Shown here in pieces: positions 10,092 through 17,984 of a stretch of DNA of 64,000 nt (within the stretch, counting starts at the first letter, position 1; every line of letters begins with the position of its first letter). The position numbers were made by a program, and so were the translations under genes. The stretch is from assembly GCF_013177735.1 (NCBI RefSeq), contig NZ_WOEZ01000018.1, positions 62,001 to 126,000 on the forward strand, read 5' to 3'. The DNA is from Paraburkholderia elongata (GTDB lineage: Bacteria; Pseudomonadota; Gammaproteobacteria; Burkholderiales; Burkholderiaceae). The notes under the pieces are model-generated. The model did not search any database and was not told where the DNA came from. It saw only the letters and a list, made by a program, of their open reading frames with translations.

Positions 10092-10499
10092 ATGCAATAT
10101 CCGCTTTATGTGCACCGCGACAGCGGTACCGGCTTTCGCGCCAGCTTTCCCGATTTTCCCCGCGCCGAAGCAAGTGGGGATTCGTTTGGTGAACTGAAGC
10201 GCAACGCACAGGAGGTCGTCGAATTGATGTACGACCGCAGCGAGCAACTCATACCGGCTCCCACCTGCAGTACGTCGGAGTTGCATGCGCTCGACATGGA
10301 CGACGGGCAAGGGATCTGGATGTTCATCGAGATCAATCTGGCGCGGGTTACCTCGAAAGCCGTGAGCGTTCAATTCAGTCTGCTCGAGAGTCTGCTGCAG
10401 CGAGTCGATGCAGCAGCAAAAGAACGTCACATGACGCGCTCCACGTTCATGACGCAGGCTGTCGTACATGAACTTGATGAGCGGTACGAAGGGCCCTAA
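10092..10499 (+). CDS. HicB-family antitoxin-like protein (135 aa)
   Basis: The N-terminal half (MQYPLYVHRDSGTGFRASFPDFP, then AEASGDSFGELKRNAQEVVELM) has the HicB fold pattern: a beta-strand, an FPDFP turn, and a helix of regularly spaced acidic and hydrophobic residues. The C-terminal half (FSLLESLLQRVDAAAKERHMTRSTFMTQAVVHEL) looks like a ribbon-helix-helix DNA-binding segment, as in antitoxins that autoregulate. The start at 10092 follows ggagcaggtc. The larger frame beginning 450 bases upstream was rejected because only this part is conserved-looking. No small HicA mRNA-interferase toxin is visible on either side, so this is a solitary HicB-like regulator. Confidence 0.75.
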   Translation: MQYPLYVHRDSGTGFRASFPDFPRAEASGDSFGELKRNAQEVVELMYDRSEQLIPAPTCSTSELHALDMDDGQGIWMFIEINLARVTSKAVSVQFSLLESLLQRVDAAAKERHMTRSTFMTQAVVHELDERYEGP

Positions 10500-10508
10500 T
10501 TGGGCTCT
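10490..10508 (+). terminator. Weak hairpin after the HicB-like gene
   Basis: A 7-bp stem with one mismatch (AGGGCCC and GGGCTCT) surrounds a 5-base loop at the stop codon. No T-tract follows, so it is at best a weak terminator. Confidence 0.3.
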
Positions 10509-10731
10509 AACTTAAGGTCTGCTGGCGCAGGTCTGCAAAGAACGGGTACGGTGCCATACCGCGATCCAGGCGGGGCAACATGGATTTCGACGTGAAGCCG
10601 CACGCCTGGAGCCATCCGCGGTTCGTGTGAAAAATTCGGCCCGTTCCACACTCTGTACGGTAGCGTGCAGACGTGCAGAATAGGTCGGCACATAATTGAC
10701 GTGGACCGTCAAACAGCCTCCAAGGACCACG

Positions 10732-10935
10732 ATGCTGCACCACCAATTCGAAGAAGACCTGACGCACCTCGAACAGATCATTCCACTTCTTATCCCGGGA
10801 AGTCCCCTTGGACTATCGTACTGGCGGCGTCGCGTTACGTCGCTATCGACGCATCAGCGTCTGGTACCCGATGGAACGACCCGCGTGTCCCGACTGCTCA
10901 GGTTGTTCGATGAACTCGAACGCACATCGACATGA
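10732..10935 (+). CDS. Conserved-looking hypothetical protein (67 aa)
   Basis: The ATG at 10732 is preceded by AAGGA at a normal distance. The product (MLHHQFEEDLTHLEQIIPLL, then LSYWRRRV, THQRLVPDG and VSRLLRLFDELE) is mostly helical and amphipathic, with no signal peptide or membrane segment. The pattern 'acidic helix, YWR-RV, PDG-xR-xRLL-LFDE' resembles a small uncharacterised protein I associate with Burkholderia genomes. No function can be assigned. Confidence 0.6.
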   Translation: MLHHQFEEDLTHLEQIIPLLIPGSPLGLSYWRRRVTSLSTHQRLVPDGTTRVSRLLRLFDELERTST

Positions 10936-11126
10936 CGTCGCCCCGCCGCATCGTATTTTCCAGCATGATCGATGTCGCATTCGCCTCCGAGTGATTCTGG
11001 GTTCTGCAGAAGCTGAGATCGCCGAAAAATTCGTCGAAGCGGCACAGGTGTACGAGAACCATCCGGGTGCGCTTCAACTGCGCGCGAAATGAATTGCTCC
11101 GCCCGCATCGCATCGACGAGACCCTA

Positions 11127-11333
11127 TCACTCCTTCCCCCCACCGTTGATCCCGCTTCCACTTCGCCATACCTGCTTTCCTCGTTCGGAGAGCTCGCCGC
11201 AACTATGCTCCGCGTCGGCCTCCGTCCCTTCTATCGCCATTTCGCCGCCAGCCTGTTCCTGTGCTTTCTGCTTCTGCTTGTGCCGCGCTGCCACGGCTTC
11301 ATCGTGCGACCTGCCTGCGTAATTCAGGGTCAT
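11127..11333 (-). CDS. Possible small hydrophilic protein (68 aa)
   Basis: The ORF has a good ribosome site (GAGGAG eight bases before ATG). The start MTLNYAGRSHDEAVAARHKQ is followed by a Gln/Lys/Glu-rich helix and a Gly/Ser-rich tail. Composition is protein-like at the N-terminus but low-complexity later. There is no recognised domain. It lies just downstream of, and on the same strand as, two tiny membrane protein genes and may belong to the same unit. Confidence 0.4.
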   Translation of the reverse strand: MTLNYAGRSHDEAVAARHKQKQKAQEQAGGEMAIEGTEADAEHSCGELSERGKQVWRSGSGINGGGKE

Positions 11334-11388
11334 CTCGTCAACTCCTCAAAAAAACAGTCTTGCAACCTGCCAATCTCCCGAGCGCGTG

Positions 11389-11556
11389 TCATTTCTCAAG
11401 CGACAATCCCAAATGCTTGCGTAGCCTGTCCAATACATGATGTTCACCTAGCCAACGGATCTCCTGCCTCCGCAGGAGGCTGCGCCTGTACTGCCGTAGC
11501 GACACGCCGAACATCAGCGCCAACCCGACCGCGATGCCCCACATTGCGTACGTCAT
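11389..11556 (-). CDS. Small single-pass membrane protein (55 aa)
   Basis: It starts at ATG 11556 (MTYAMWGIAVGLALMFGV) with AAAGGATGAT just upstream. An in-frame start 22 codons earlier has no ribosome site. One transmembrane helix (about residues 4-20) is followed by a very basic cytoplasmic tail with RYRR-type charge clusters and the pattern IRWLGEHHVLDRLRKHLG. The tail resembles that of the next gene upstream (RWLDTHPIRDWMRHKH), so the two look like diverged paralogues. The function is unknown; such proteins often associate with larger membrane complexes. Confidence 0.65.
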   Translation of the reverse strand: MTYAMWGIAVGLALMFGVSLRQYRRSLLRRQEIRWLGEHHVLDRLRKHLGLSLEK

Positions 11557-11663
11557 ATCATCCTTTTCAATCTGTTCCCGATTTACACCAGGCGACGGAT
11601 TACGCGGTAGAAGAAATAGCACTCGCGTGTCCCAGCGCTTTCAAAAGTCGGAAGTTGTGTCAT

Positions 11664-11822
11664 TCAGTGCTTATGACGCATCCAGTCCCGAATCGGATGC
11701 GTGTCTAGCCATCGGGAAACCGGCTCGTCCTTGTGTTCCCGGCCGTACCGTACCGCGGCAAATATCGCGACGCACAGCACCACGGCGATCCCCACTACAA
11801 AACTGATCATTGACTGACTCAT
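11664..11822 (-). CDS. Small single-pass membrane protein (52 aa)
   Basis: A canonical AAAGGAGG site lies before ATG 11822 (MSQSMISFVVGIAVVLCVAI). The product has one N-terminal transmembrane helix (about residues 5-24) followed by AVRYGREHKDEPVSRWLDTHPIRDWMRHKH. The C-terminal RWLDTHPIRDW pattern is shared with the downstream 55-residue protein, so this is probably the first of a tandem pair. No annotated family was recognised with certainty. Confidence 0.7.
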   Translation of the reverse strand: MSQSMISFVVGIAVVLCVAIFAAVRYGREHKDEPVSRWLDTHPIRDWMRHKH

Positions 11823-12060
11823 GGCAGCCTCCTTTGAGGTCAGAACCATTCTTATATTTTAGGTGACCAGATAAATAGCAGGAGCGATCTTCATCCATCG
11901 ATCCTGGTTTCGTATGAGCCTTTTCGCGCAGTTTCATACAGCGAGACAGGCGCGACGCTACTTGTGGATGGAGCGGTTGGTCAATGCACTGACCGATAGT
12001 TAAAGCTTCCTTAGCACAACAGGCCTACACTGGAAACCGGACAAATCCGGGAGCAGTACC

Positions 12061-12186
12061 ATGGTCGAAGCCACCCCGCAAAGCACCTTTCACGGTATTC
12101 CGTTGACTCCGGAACAGGACGCAGAAGTCAGACATTGTGTGTGCTTCTTGACGGATATGACGAGGTACGGCGCATTGGTGGCTTAG
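12061..12186 (+). CDS. Short ORF, possible truncated conserved protein (41 aa)
   Basis: The frame encodes MVEATPQSTFHGIPLTPEQDAEVRH and then ends after 16 further residues of different character. The first 25 residues resemble the start of a small Burkholderia protein I remember, in which the DAEVRH helix continues into a longer C-terminal helix. If so, this copy is truncated or recombined after residue 25. There is only a weak ribosome site (gggagcagtacc). It overlaps by four bases, tail to tail, the convergent CsbD gene. Confidence 0.4.
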   Translation: MVEATPQSTFHGIPLTPEQDAEVRHCVCFLTDMTRYGALVA

Positions 12187-12359
12187 AAGCGTTTCCTGAG
12201 ACGCGCCTTGGCATCGCCATACGATGCCTGCGTCTTGCCGATGAGCTGCTCGACGCGCCCCCTCCACGTGACCGTCCGGTTTCCGATGGTTTTGCCGAGG
12301 CCGGTACGCAGCTTGCCGGTGATCTCTTTTATCCAACCCTGCATCTGGTCCTTGTTCAT
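12183..12359 (-). CDS. CsbD-family stress protein (58 aa)
   Basis: It starts at ATG 12359 (MNKDQMQGWIKEITGKLRTGLGK), preceded by AAGGAG. The longer in-frame extension encodes a separate hydrophobic stretch and is not typical of the family. The pattern MNKDQ-GWIKEITGK, then G-RVEQLIGK-Q-SYGDAK is diagnostic for CsbD (YjbJ): small, highly charged helical proteins abundant under general stress in E. coli and sigma-B-controlled in Bacillus. The molecular role is unknown. The final KARLRKRF is more basic than in most relatives. Confidence 0.85.
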   Translation of the reverse strand: MNKDQMQGWIKEITGKLRTGLGKTIGNRTVTWRGRVEQLIGKTQASYGDAKARLRKRF

Positions 12360-12659
12360 CACCTGGCTCCTTGAGCGCTGCTTCGATCGGAATAGCATGA
12401 CGTCAATCGGCGAAGCAGTCGGTACGGTAGCGGACAGCAAACCGAAGAGGCAGACATAAAGCAGCGCGGGGCCGGTGATCAACAGTTTGAGCGCCGCGCC
12501 CATCGCCCCAAGGATTCAGTAGTTCGATTCCAGCGCGCAAGTGTCCGGCACCGGACAGACGCCGGTCGGGACTCGGCGCACAAATGATCTGTTCGATCGA
12601 ACTCGCCTGCAATGACGGTATCCATTTGGGAGTCCATCGAATTCCTTTGGAGACCGATC
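12360..12659. other. Intergenic region between CsbD and the Spy-like gene
   Basis: Both flanking genes read outward from this 300-base gap, so it must hold two promoters. No clean -35/-10 pair was identified by eye. A minus-strand frame encoding a hydrophobic segment (LLITGPALLYVCLFGLL) runs in frame into csbD but lacks a ribosome site. Confidence 0.4.
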
Positions 12660-13142
12660 ATGAGACTCGTTGCACCCCCATCCAAACCACGAACTGCACC
12701 GGCGCTCGCGATAGCGGTTTTTCTCGCGATAGCTGCGTTCGCCAATCATGCGAGCGCTGCCTCCCCCACCCAGACTCAACCACGTGCAGGCGTGATGACC
12801 GTTGCGACCCACGACCGGATCGATACGCGCATCAGTGGACTTCACGCCAGGCTTCAGATCACCGCAGCGCAGGAAGATCTTTGGCAAAAGGTCGCGCAGG
12901 TCATGCGCGACAATGCGGGCACGATGGACTCGCTCAGACAGGCGCGAACCAGTAGCGCCAACAGCATGAGCGCTGTCGACGATCTCAAGTCCTATGGCCA
13001 GATCGCCGACGCCCATGCGGACGGCATCAGAAAGCTCACTCCCGCGTTTCAGGCGCTGTACGACAGCATGTCCGATGTCCAGAAGAAGAATGCCGATCTG
13101 ATTTTCCAGACTGACCACCATCACTCCGCAAAGAAGGGGTGA
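12660..13142 (+). CDS. Spy/CpxP-family periplasmic protein (160 aa)
   Basis: The chosen ATG at 12660 gives a good Sec signal peptide (MRLVAPPSKPRTAPALAIAV, cleavage after ANHASA near residue 35). The mature part is helical, with two LTxxQ-like boxes: RLQITAAQEDLW in the first half and LTPAFQALYDSMSDVQKKNAD near the end. This is the layout of Spy/CpxP chaperones, which form cradle-shaped dimers that protect periplasmic proteins under envelope stress. The first box has ITAAQ rather than LTxxQ. The tail is His-rich (TDHHHS). Neighbouring small stress genes fit an envelope-stress role. Confidence 0.8.
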   Translation: MRLVAPPSKPRTAPALAIAVFLAIAAFANHASAASPTQTQPRAGVMTVATHDRIDTRISGLHARLQITAAQEDLWQKVAQVMRDNAGTMDSLRQARTSSANSMSAVDDLKSYGQIADAHADGIRKLTPAFQALYDSMSDVQKKNADLIFQTDHHHSAKKG

Positions 13143-13213
13143 TCTCGAGACACCCGCAACGGGAAGCGGACTGAAACCGCAGTAAGGTCCCGGATCGCAG
13201 ACAGGAGAACATT

Positions 13214-13630
13214 ATGAAAATCCAAGGAGTGCGAGCCGCGTGCGTGGGCTCGATGAGGACCAGAATCATGACGGCCGTTGGCCTGGCATTGGCCATTGGC
13301 GGCATGACTATGGCGCCGGCCTTTGGCGAAGGCAACGGCGACGGCAACCACGAGGGCCAACAGCAGCATGGCACGAATGACGGCTATCAGCATAACCAGG
13401 GCCATCCACAGTAACATGGCATGAATAACGGTTCCAAGCAGAACCAGGGGCATCAGTCGGATCACGGCAATCGACAGGCGTATCAACATCCCAACAATGA
13501 CCACCGTCGCGGCGACTACTACGGCAACTACTATGGCAACCAGGACTATGTGTACGCGCCACCACCCGTGGTCTATGCCCCTGAGGCGGCGCCAGGCATA
13601 ACTCTGTTTATACCGCTCCAGTTCCGATAG
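13214..13630 (+). pseudogene. Secreted Asn/Gly/His-rich protein split by an in-frame stop
   Basis: The first part (13214-13414) encodes a signal peptide ending near APAFGEG and a polar repeat-like stretch (GNGDGNHEGQQQHG) before TAA. The same frame then resumes HGMNNGSKQNQGHQ and continues through DYYGNYYGNQDYVYAPPPVV to APGITLFIPLQFR and a stop at 13628-13630. The two halves share frame, composition and the expected ending, so one CAA-to-TAA change in a single ~138-codon gene explains the structure. A real start at 13421 is less likely because it would lack a signal peptide. Upstream acaggagaacatt is a good ribosome site. The function is unknown; relatives are predicted exported proteins. 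Confidence 0.7.
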
Positions 13631-13871
13631 AACGCGAGTCTGCCCGAGAGCTTTGTTTGCTGAAGCAACGCGGGTTCAACGTCTGACGCCAGCCAGATAG
13701 CGCTTCGAACATCGGCTGACGGCAGTCGTTGTGGACGGCGCCGGATCGCAAGAGATCACATAGGAAACCGTTGCGAAGTTAAGTAACGATGGGATTTCGA
13801 TCATCCGAAGGCGCAGCGTGGCGACAACCGCCGCAGGCAGCGCCAATTCGCTCCGCACGTAACAACGTGCA

Positions 13872-14064
13872 CTATCCCATGCGCTGGTTCAGCCACAGCC
13901 GGCCTGCGGCCGTCATATTGATGACGCCGCCGGTGCGCGACTCGTATGCAAGCCCGAGAGTCAATAGTTCGTCGATCATGGGGCGGCATCTCCGATTCGG
14001 AGTCCGGAATTCGATCGAGCGATTTGAGGGCCTGGATAGCCTCGGCCGAGAGTTGGGTGTACAT
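13872..14064 (-). pseudogene. Small conserved protein with a frameshift (about 63 aa if repaired)
   Basis: A strong CAGGAGG ribosome site precedes ATG 14064, which encodes MYTQLSAEAIQALKSLDRIPD. The frame then degenerates into Arg/His-rich sequence. In the +1 frame a coherent protein resumes immediately: MIDELLTLGLAYESRTGGV, INMTAAGRLWLNQRMG and stop at 13872. The total of 193 bases is one over a codon multiple. A single-base insertion, probably in the GCCGCCCC run near 14000, therefore repairs the gene. I recall intact Burkholderia proteins with both halves joined, but could not check this. The function is unknown; the second half resembles a winged-helix-like fold. Confidence 0.65.
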
Positions 14065-14486
14065 GGTGGCCTCCTGAAGCTGAGATCATCATGGACCGGA
14101 TGAAATTCCCCCGTCCGTACGGTGGCGACTACTTTGTCGCCCCTTCGTCAAATCGCGTAATCGGGTGGAGCAAATGCTCGCGGGGGGCGGCGACACGCTT
14201 CCTTTCAACTGAAAGTATTTTCAGCGCCGACGTATCGACCCGTGCGACCCATGGCTGCCGGCGGTTAGAGCGCGCCGAGACGCCCCACTGTATGCGCGCG
14301 AACTATAATTCACGGAAGGTTCAGTTACACTCGGCTTTCAGAAGATGCCGCTGCGCGTTGCAACGCAGAGGCGTTCTCTGCCGATTCGTATGACGCGTTC
14401 ACGCAACTGCCGTCGAAACCTGATACTGCCAGGAACAATTCGGCAAAGACGGTGCAGTTTCTGGACAGGATACCGGGGAGCGACAC
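14065..14486. other. Intergenic region upstream of the Crp/Fnr regulator
   Basis: No gene is seen. A perfect TATAAT hexamer occurs at 14304-14309 but without a good -35 at the usual distance. The remainder shows no clear symmetry. Confidence 0.35.
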
Positions 14487-15206
14487 ATGGAGAACGAACT
14501 TCATGCCAACAAAAATCATCTGCTCGCGGTTTTACCCGAAGCAGAGTGGGCACGCGTAGCCCCGCATCTGGTGCGGGTCGACATGCCGCTGGGGCAGGTC
14601 GTGTACGAGTCCGGCGACCGCCTTCACCACGTTTATTTTCCGACGACCTCAATCGTGTCGCTGCTGTACGTGATGGAAGACGGCTCGTCCGCCGAAATTG
14701 CGATCGTGGGTAACGAAGGACTCATCGGCATTGCGCTTTTCATGGGCGGGGAAACCACGCCAAGCCGGGCGATTGTGCAAAGCGCAGGCGAGGCATATCG
14801 ATTGGACGCCAGCATTTTGAAAGAGGAATTCCATCGAGCCGGCCCGGTGCAGCGACTGTTGCTGCGCTACACCCAGGCACTGATCACGCAGATGGCCCAG
14901 ACCGCCGTTTGCAACCGGCATCATTCGATCGACCAGCAATTGTGCCGCTGGCTGCTGCTCAGCATGGACCGCTTGCCGTCAAACGAGCTGACGATGACGC
15001 AGGAACTGATCGCCAACATGCTTGGCGTGCGGAGGTCCGGCGTGACGGAGGCGGCGCTGAAACTGCAGGACGCGGGGCTGATTCGCTACAGTCATGGCCA
15101 CATCGCGGTGCTGGATAGACCGGGGCTCGAAAATCGCGTGTGCGAATGCTACAGCGTGGTGAAACGGGAGTTCGATCGGCTGTTGCCTGATCTGAGGGCG
15201 CTGTAA
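14487..15206 (+). CDS. Crp/Fnr-family transcriptional regulator (239 aa)
   Basis: The N-terminal cyclic-nucleotide-binding-type beta-roll (about residues 10-125: PLGQVVYESGDRLHHVYFPTTSIVSLL, later GNEGLIGIALFMGG) is followed by the long dimer helix. A C-terminal helix-turn-helix follows near residues 175-200 (LTMTQELIANMLGVRRSGVTEAALKLQDAGLI). The beta-roll lacks the RSA-type cAMP phosphate-binding motif and there are no N-terminal cysteines for an Fnr iron-sulfur cluster, so the effector is unknown. The subgroup with FPTTS-VSLL and VRRSGVTEAA is common in soil proteobacteria. The start follows ggggagcgacac. It stands alone. Confidence 0.88.
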   Translation: MENELHANKNHLLAVLPEAEWARVAPHLVRVDMPLGQVVYESGDRLHHVYFPTTSIVSLLYVMEDGSSAEIAIVGNEGLIGIALFMGGETTPSRAIVQSAGEAYRLDASILKEEFHRAGPVQRLLLRYTQALITQMAQTAVCNRHHSIDQQLCRWLLLSMDRLPSNELTMTQELIANMLGVRRSGVTEAALKLQDAGLIRYSHGHIAVLDRPGLENRVCECYSVVKREFDRLLPDLRAL

Positions 15207-15511
15207 AACGCGCGCCATTCGCGCGCGAGCGCGAACTGCTACGACGATACCCCTGCAGTACTCCTGGGAGATGTGGCTCGCGAACACCGGGCGGCAATCA
15301 GGATATCTCGATGTACACGACCGTACCGACTGCACAGCAAATCAAGAGCACTCTTACTCTACCGGGCAGGTCCGTCCCGAGTAGTGCGTACGTGCACTTG
15401 CATCATATTGAACGTTGCGGAGATACCTCGAGAAAAGCGTGAAGATTCCGGGCACCTAGCGAGAAAGCAGCGACGGGCTCGTCGAAATACGGAGTCGAAA
15501 GGAGAAGTTCC
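15207..15511. other. Intergenic region, nothing recognised
   Basis: About 300 bases after the Crp/Fnr gene contain no supported gene or repeat. The last part carries a good ribosome site (aaaggagaag) leading into the truncated ORF at 15512. Confidence 0.4.
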
Positions 15512-15592
15512 ATGTTGGGAACAATATGGGAGGTTTCGATTCAGTGGAGATGTCCCCCGAACAGCCCGAGCAACCCGATAACGATCAGATAG
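15512..15592 (+). pseudogene. Truncated start of a DUF3309-like small membrane protein
   Basis: A near-perfect ribosome site (ggagaagttcc) precedes ATG 15512, which encodes MLGTI. MLGTI is the invariant beginning of DUF3309 hydrophobic mini-proteins (MLGTILL...). After five codons the sequence changes to WEVSIQWRCPPN and reaches a stop at 15592. From 15541 it runs antisense through the end of the DUF3096 gene. It therefore looks like a 5' stub left by a deletion or recombination that brought in the convergent neighbour. The alternative is a chance match of five residues. Confidence 0.4.
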
Positions 15593-15687
15593 ATCGCAAC
15601 GATGTAATTCAACAGGCGAGGCACCACGAGAATCAGAATGCCGGCGATCAGCGATACCAGCGGACCAGCGTTGGTGAGAATGTGCAT
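15541..15687 (-). CDS. DUF3096-family small membrane protein (48 aa)
   Basis: The preferred start is ATG 15687, with GGAGGAGG immediately upstream; an in-frame start 12 codons earlier is not needed. The product MHILTNAGPLVSLIAGILIL then VVPRLLNYIVAIYLIVIGLLGLFGG consists of two membrane-spanning helices joined by a short PRLLNY loop. This is the complete DUF3096 pattern. These proteins are widespread in proteobacteria and often lie near stress and osmotic genes, but have no known activity. Confidence 0.85.
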   Translation of the reverse strand: MHILTNAGPLVSLIAGILILVVPRLLNYIVAIYLIVIGLLGLFGGHLH

Positions 15688-15748
15688 ACCTCCTCCGTAA
15701 AGTTGAAAACAACAAATAGACACTAGCTTGCCTCGTCTGCGTCGCTCG

Positions 15749-16336
15749 TTACAGTGACTTAAGCTTGGTGACCTTCGTGCCTTCGAGCGTCACGCCGGCC
15801 ATCAACCCGTTGTTCGTGAGCACAAACGCTTCGACCGGCGCCGTCGCGGTGGTCGTATCAATGTTGCCGTTCGCGCCGACTTTCAGCACCGCCACTGACG
15901 CATCGCCGCCGGCTGACCAGCCTTCGCTGTTACGAAATCGGGCGAGAGAGTCCTCGGTCATGAACAGGAAAATGATGGCTTTCGATTGCGCGCCGATCTG
16001 AAGCCCGATCGAACCGGTTGTAGTGCTGTAGTACCCGACCGTGCTGCCACCGACTCGCAGCGAGCCTTCACCATACTGGGCGCCGACCCCGAAGCCGGCG
16101 GCGATGACCGACGGGAACACTAATACGCCACGCGCCTTGCCGACCAGTTCACGTGAGCCGTTGGCGATCGTGTAAAGGCGTGCAAGGGTCGAGTCGACAC
16201 CCGCGTCGATGGTGTGACGCTTGTCGGCCTGGTGGCCACTGGCGTCGGATGTTCCGGTCGTCGTGCAGCCCGAGAGCGCGAGACCAACAGCCAGGATCGA
16301 TCCCGGTGTAGTCCATATGAATGTTCGTCGTAGCAT
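15749..16336 (-). CDS. YSC84/SYLF-domain lipoprotein (195 aa)
   Basis: It starts at ATG 16336 (MLRRTFIWTTPGSILAVGLA) with a gggg-aaaa ribosome site. A lipobox LSGC around residue 23 marks it as a lipoprotein. The mature part has the SYLF (YSC84) signature: LYTIANGSRELVGKARGVLVFPSVIAAGFGVG, then GSTVGYYSTTTGSIGLQIGAQSKAIIFLFM, and NGLMAGVTLEGTKVTKL at the end. Eukaryotic SYLF proteins bind phosphoinositides; bacterial ones are periplasm-facing lipoproteins of unknown role, often stress-induced. The length is typical. Upstream ORF extension is rejected because it would bury the lipobox. Confidence 0.88.
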   Translation of the reverse strand: MLRRTFIWTTPGSILAVGLALSGCTTTGTSDASGHQADKRHTIDAGVDSTLARLYTIANGSRELVGKARGVLVFPSVIAAGFGVGAQYGEGSLRVGGSTVGYYSTTTGSIGLQIGAQSKAIIFLFMTEDSLARFRNSEGWSAGGDASVAVLKVGANGNIDTTTATAPVEAFVLTNNGLMAGVTLEGTKVTKLKSL

Positions 16337-16846
16337 GATTTTCCCCAAGTTGTTGCTGGATGTCTCTGACGCTACGCGCAGGCGCACGCGAATGCGGTAC
16401 GAAACCGTACAAAACGTGCAAGGGGCTTCAATCTGTAGTCTGATTTCGATTCGCAACGCGCGCAGGTGCGCCGTACTACCACTATCACCCAGCGCGAGCG
16501 CGGATAGGGAGGCGGTCGAACTGATTTCATTGAGAGCGATTAGCAGGCACTTGATCTGCCGAGCTGAATGTCAGCAACGGTTCGACAGTACGCATTCGTC
16601 GAAGTCAGTAGCGGACGTTCGCCATTGCCGTTGGCGAGTAGCATTCGATCCGTGCCCATCGTTTGACTGATTGCGTCGGTCCATCGGGTGTGCGGGTTGG
16701 CTGCACTTGATGATGGCGAAATTGCACAGTGTAAAATGCTGCATCGGCACGATTGCGGATGAATGAGCCCCGCGCCATGACCGGCGCGTTCACGTGCCAG
16801 GAAGGCGCGCTGAATTTAAGGTGCTTCTAGTGGAGAGACTATCAAA
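16337..16846. other. Intergenic region between the YSC84 gene and LacI
   Basis: About 500 bases with no supported gene. They must contain promoters for both divergent genes. No copy of the 15-bp element found at 18208 and 27501 was seen here, so the LacI gene may not be autoregulated through that sequence. Confidence 0.4.
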
Positions 16847-17905
16847 ATGGGGCCCAACGACACACAGGGAGCAAGACCGCCCCTGCGAGGGGATGCGGGA
16901 ATCACGATACGCGACGTAGCGAAGGCGCTGAATATCTCGCATACAACGGTCTCACGCGCGTTGGCCGATAGCCCGAAGATTAGCGATGAGACCAAGTCGC
17001 GCGTTCGAGCGGTGGTTGCACAGATGGGCTACCTCCCTTCCGCGTCAGCGAGAATGATGCGTGGTCGGCGCAGTTCGCTGGTTGGTCTCATCATTCCTGA
17101 TATTCAGAATGATTTTTATGCGACCGTTGCAAAAATCGTAGCTGACTCCCTCGCATCGCATTCGATGCAGCTTCTGCTTTCCGTCACTGATGACAACCCT
17201 GACCGCGAATTGCGCGAATTGAGGGCGATTCTCGAAACGCGTCCTGCTGGAATAGTCATTGTTCCGACGGCGCTTCCCCGTCCGGAAACCTGTGCGTTGT
17301 TGCAGAACGTAGAAACGGTGCAACTCGTGCGTGTACATGCCGATCTTGCAGGGAGCGCCGTCGTTATCGATGATCGCGCGGGCATCAAGGCAGCAACCCG
17401 GCACCTCCTGGATAGTGGCCATACACGACTCGCATTCGTGGGTGGGGACGAAACACTCAGTACGGGACGAGAGAGGCTTGGCGGATTCCAGGACGCGCTG
17501 GCCGAACGCGGCCTGAAGGCTGCGAATATATCGCTTGGGTCGCCGCGTCCGGAGTTCGCGCGGTACGCTGTTACCTCAATGATGTCAGCAAGGAACCGCC
17601 CGACGGGAATCATCCTTGGCAGCGCTGAGTTGACTCTTGGCGCTCTGCAGGCGCTAAGGGCACTCAAACTCGACTGGCCACGAGATGTATCCGTCGTGGG
17701 GTATCACGACCCTGCGTGGTTCGAATTGGCCGAGGGAGGCATTACAACAGTGAGGTTGCCGGTAGAAGACATCGCTACTACTGCGACTACTGTCCTGCTG
17801 TCTCGTCTCGACGAGCGTCAAACCAGTGGCGCATCGGAGGTCTCACCCGGCACGGTCCAGTTTGAACCATCGTTGGTGCTTCGGGGATCGACGAGGCGGT
17901 TGTGA
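16847..17905 (+). CDS. LacI-family transcriptional regulator (352 aa)
   Basis: The N-terminal helix-turn-helix and hinge (ITIRDVAKALNISHTTVSRAL, about residues 19-39, then YLPSASARMM) are followed by a periplasmic-binding-protein-like effector domain (LVGLIIPDIQNDFYA, later ATRHLLDSGHTRLAFVGG). This is standard LacI architecture of normal length. It lies at the left edge of the 18.4-27.4 kb catabolic cluster and is probably its repressor. The palindrome GCACACGTGTGC occurs before the first cluster gene and again before the divergent hydrolase at the right edge. The inducer is presumably the pathway substrate or an intermediate, identity unknown. Confidence 0.9.
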   Translation: MGPNDTQGARPPLRGDAGITIRDVAKALNISHTTVSRALADSPKISDETKSRVRAVVAQMGYLPSASARMMRGRRSSLVGLIIPDIQNDFYATVAKIVADSLASHSMQLLLSVTDDNPDRELRELRAILETRPAGIVIVPTALPRPETCALLQNVETVQLVRVHADLAGSAVVIDDRAGIKAATRHLLDSGHTRLAFVGGDETLSTGRERLGGFQDALAERGLKAANISLGSPRPEFARYAVTSMMSARNRPTGIILGSAELTLGALQALRALKLDWPRDVSVVGYHDPAWFELAEGGITTVRLPVEDIATTATTVLLSRLDERQTSGASEVSPGTVQFEPSLVLRGSTRRL

Positions 17906-17984
17906 GTCCGTTCTTCTCCCCGCGCGTCTCGGGGATGGTGCGCCACATTAGAAGCAAAACAGCGTAGTCGGGCAGATTGATAGG

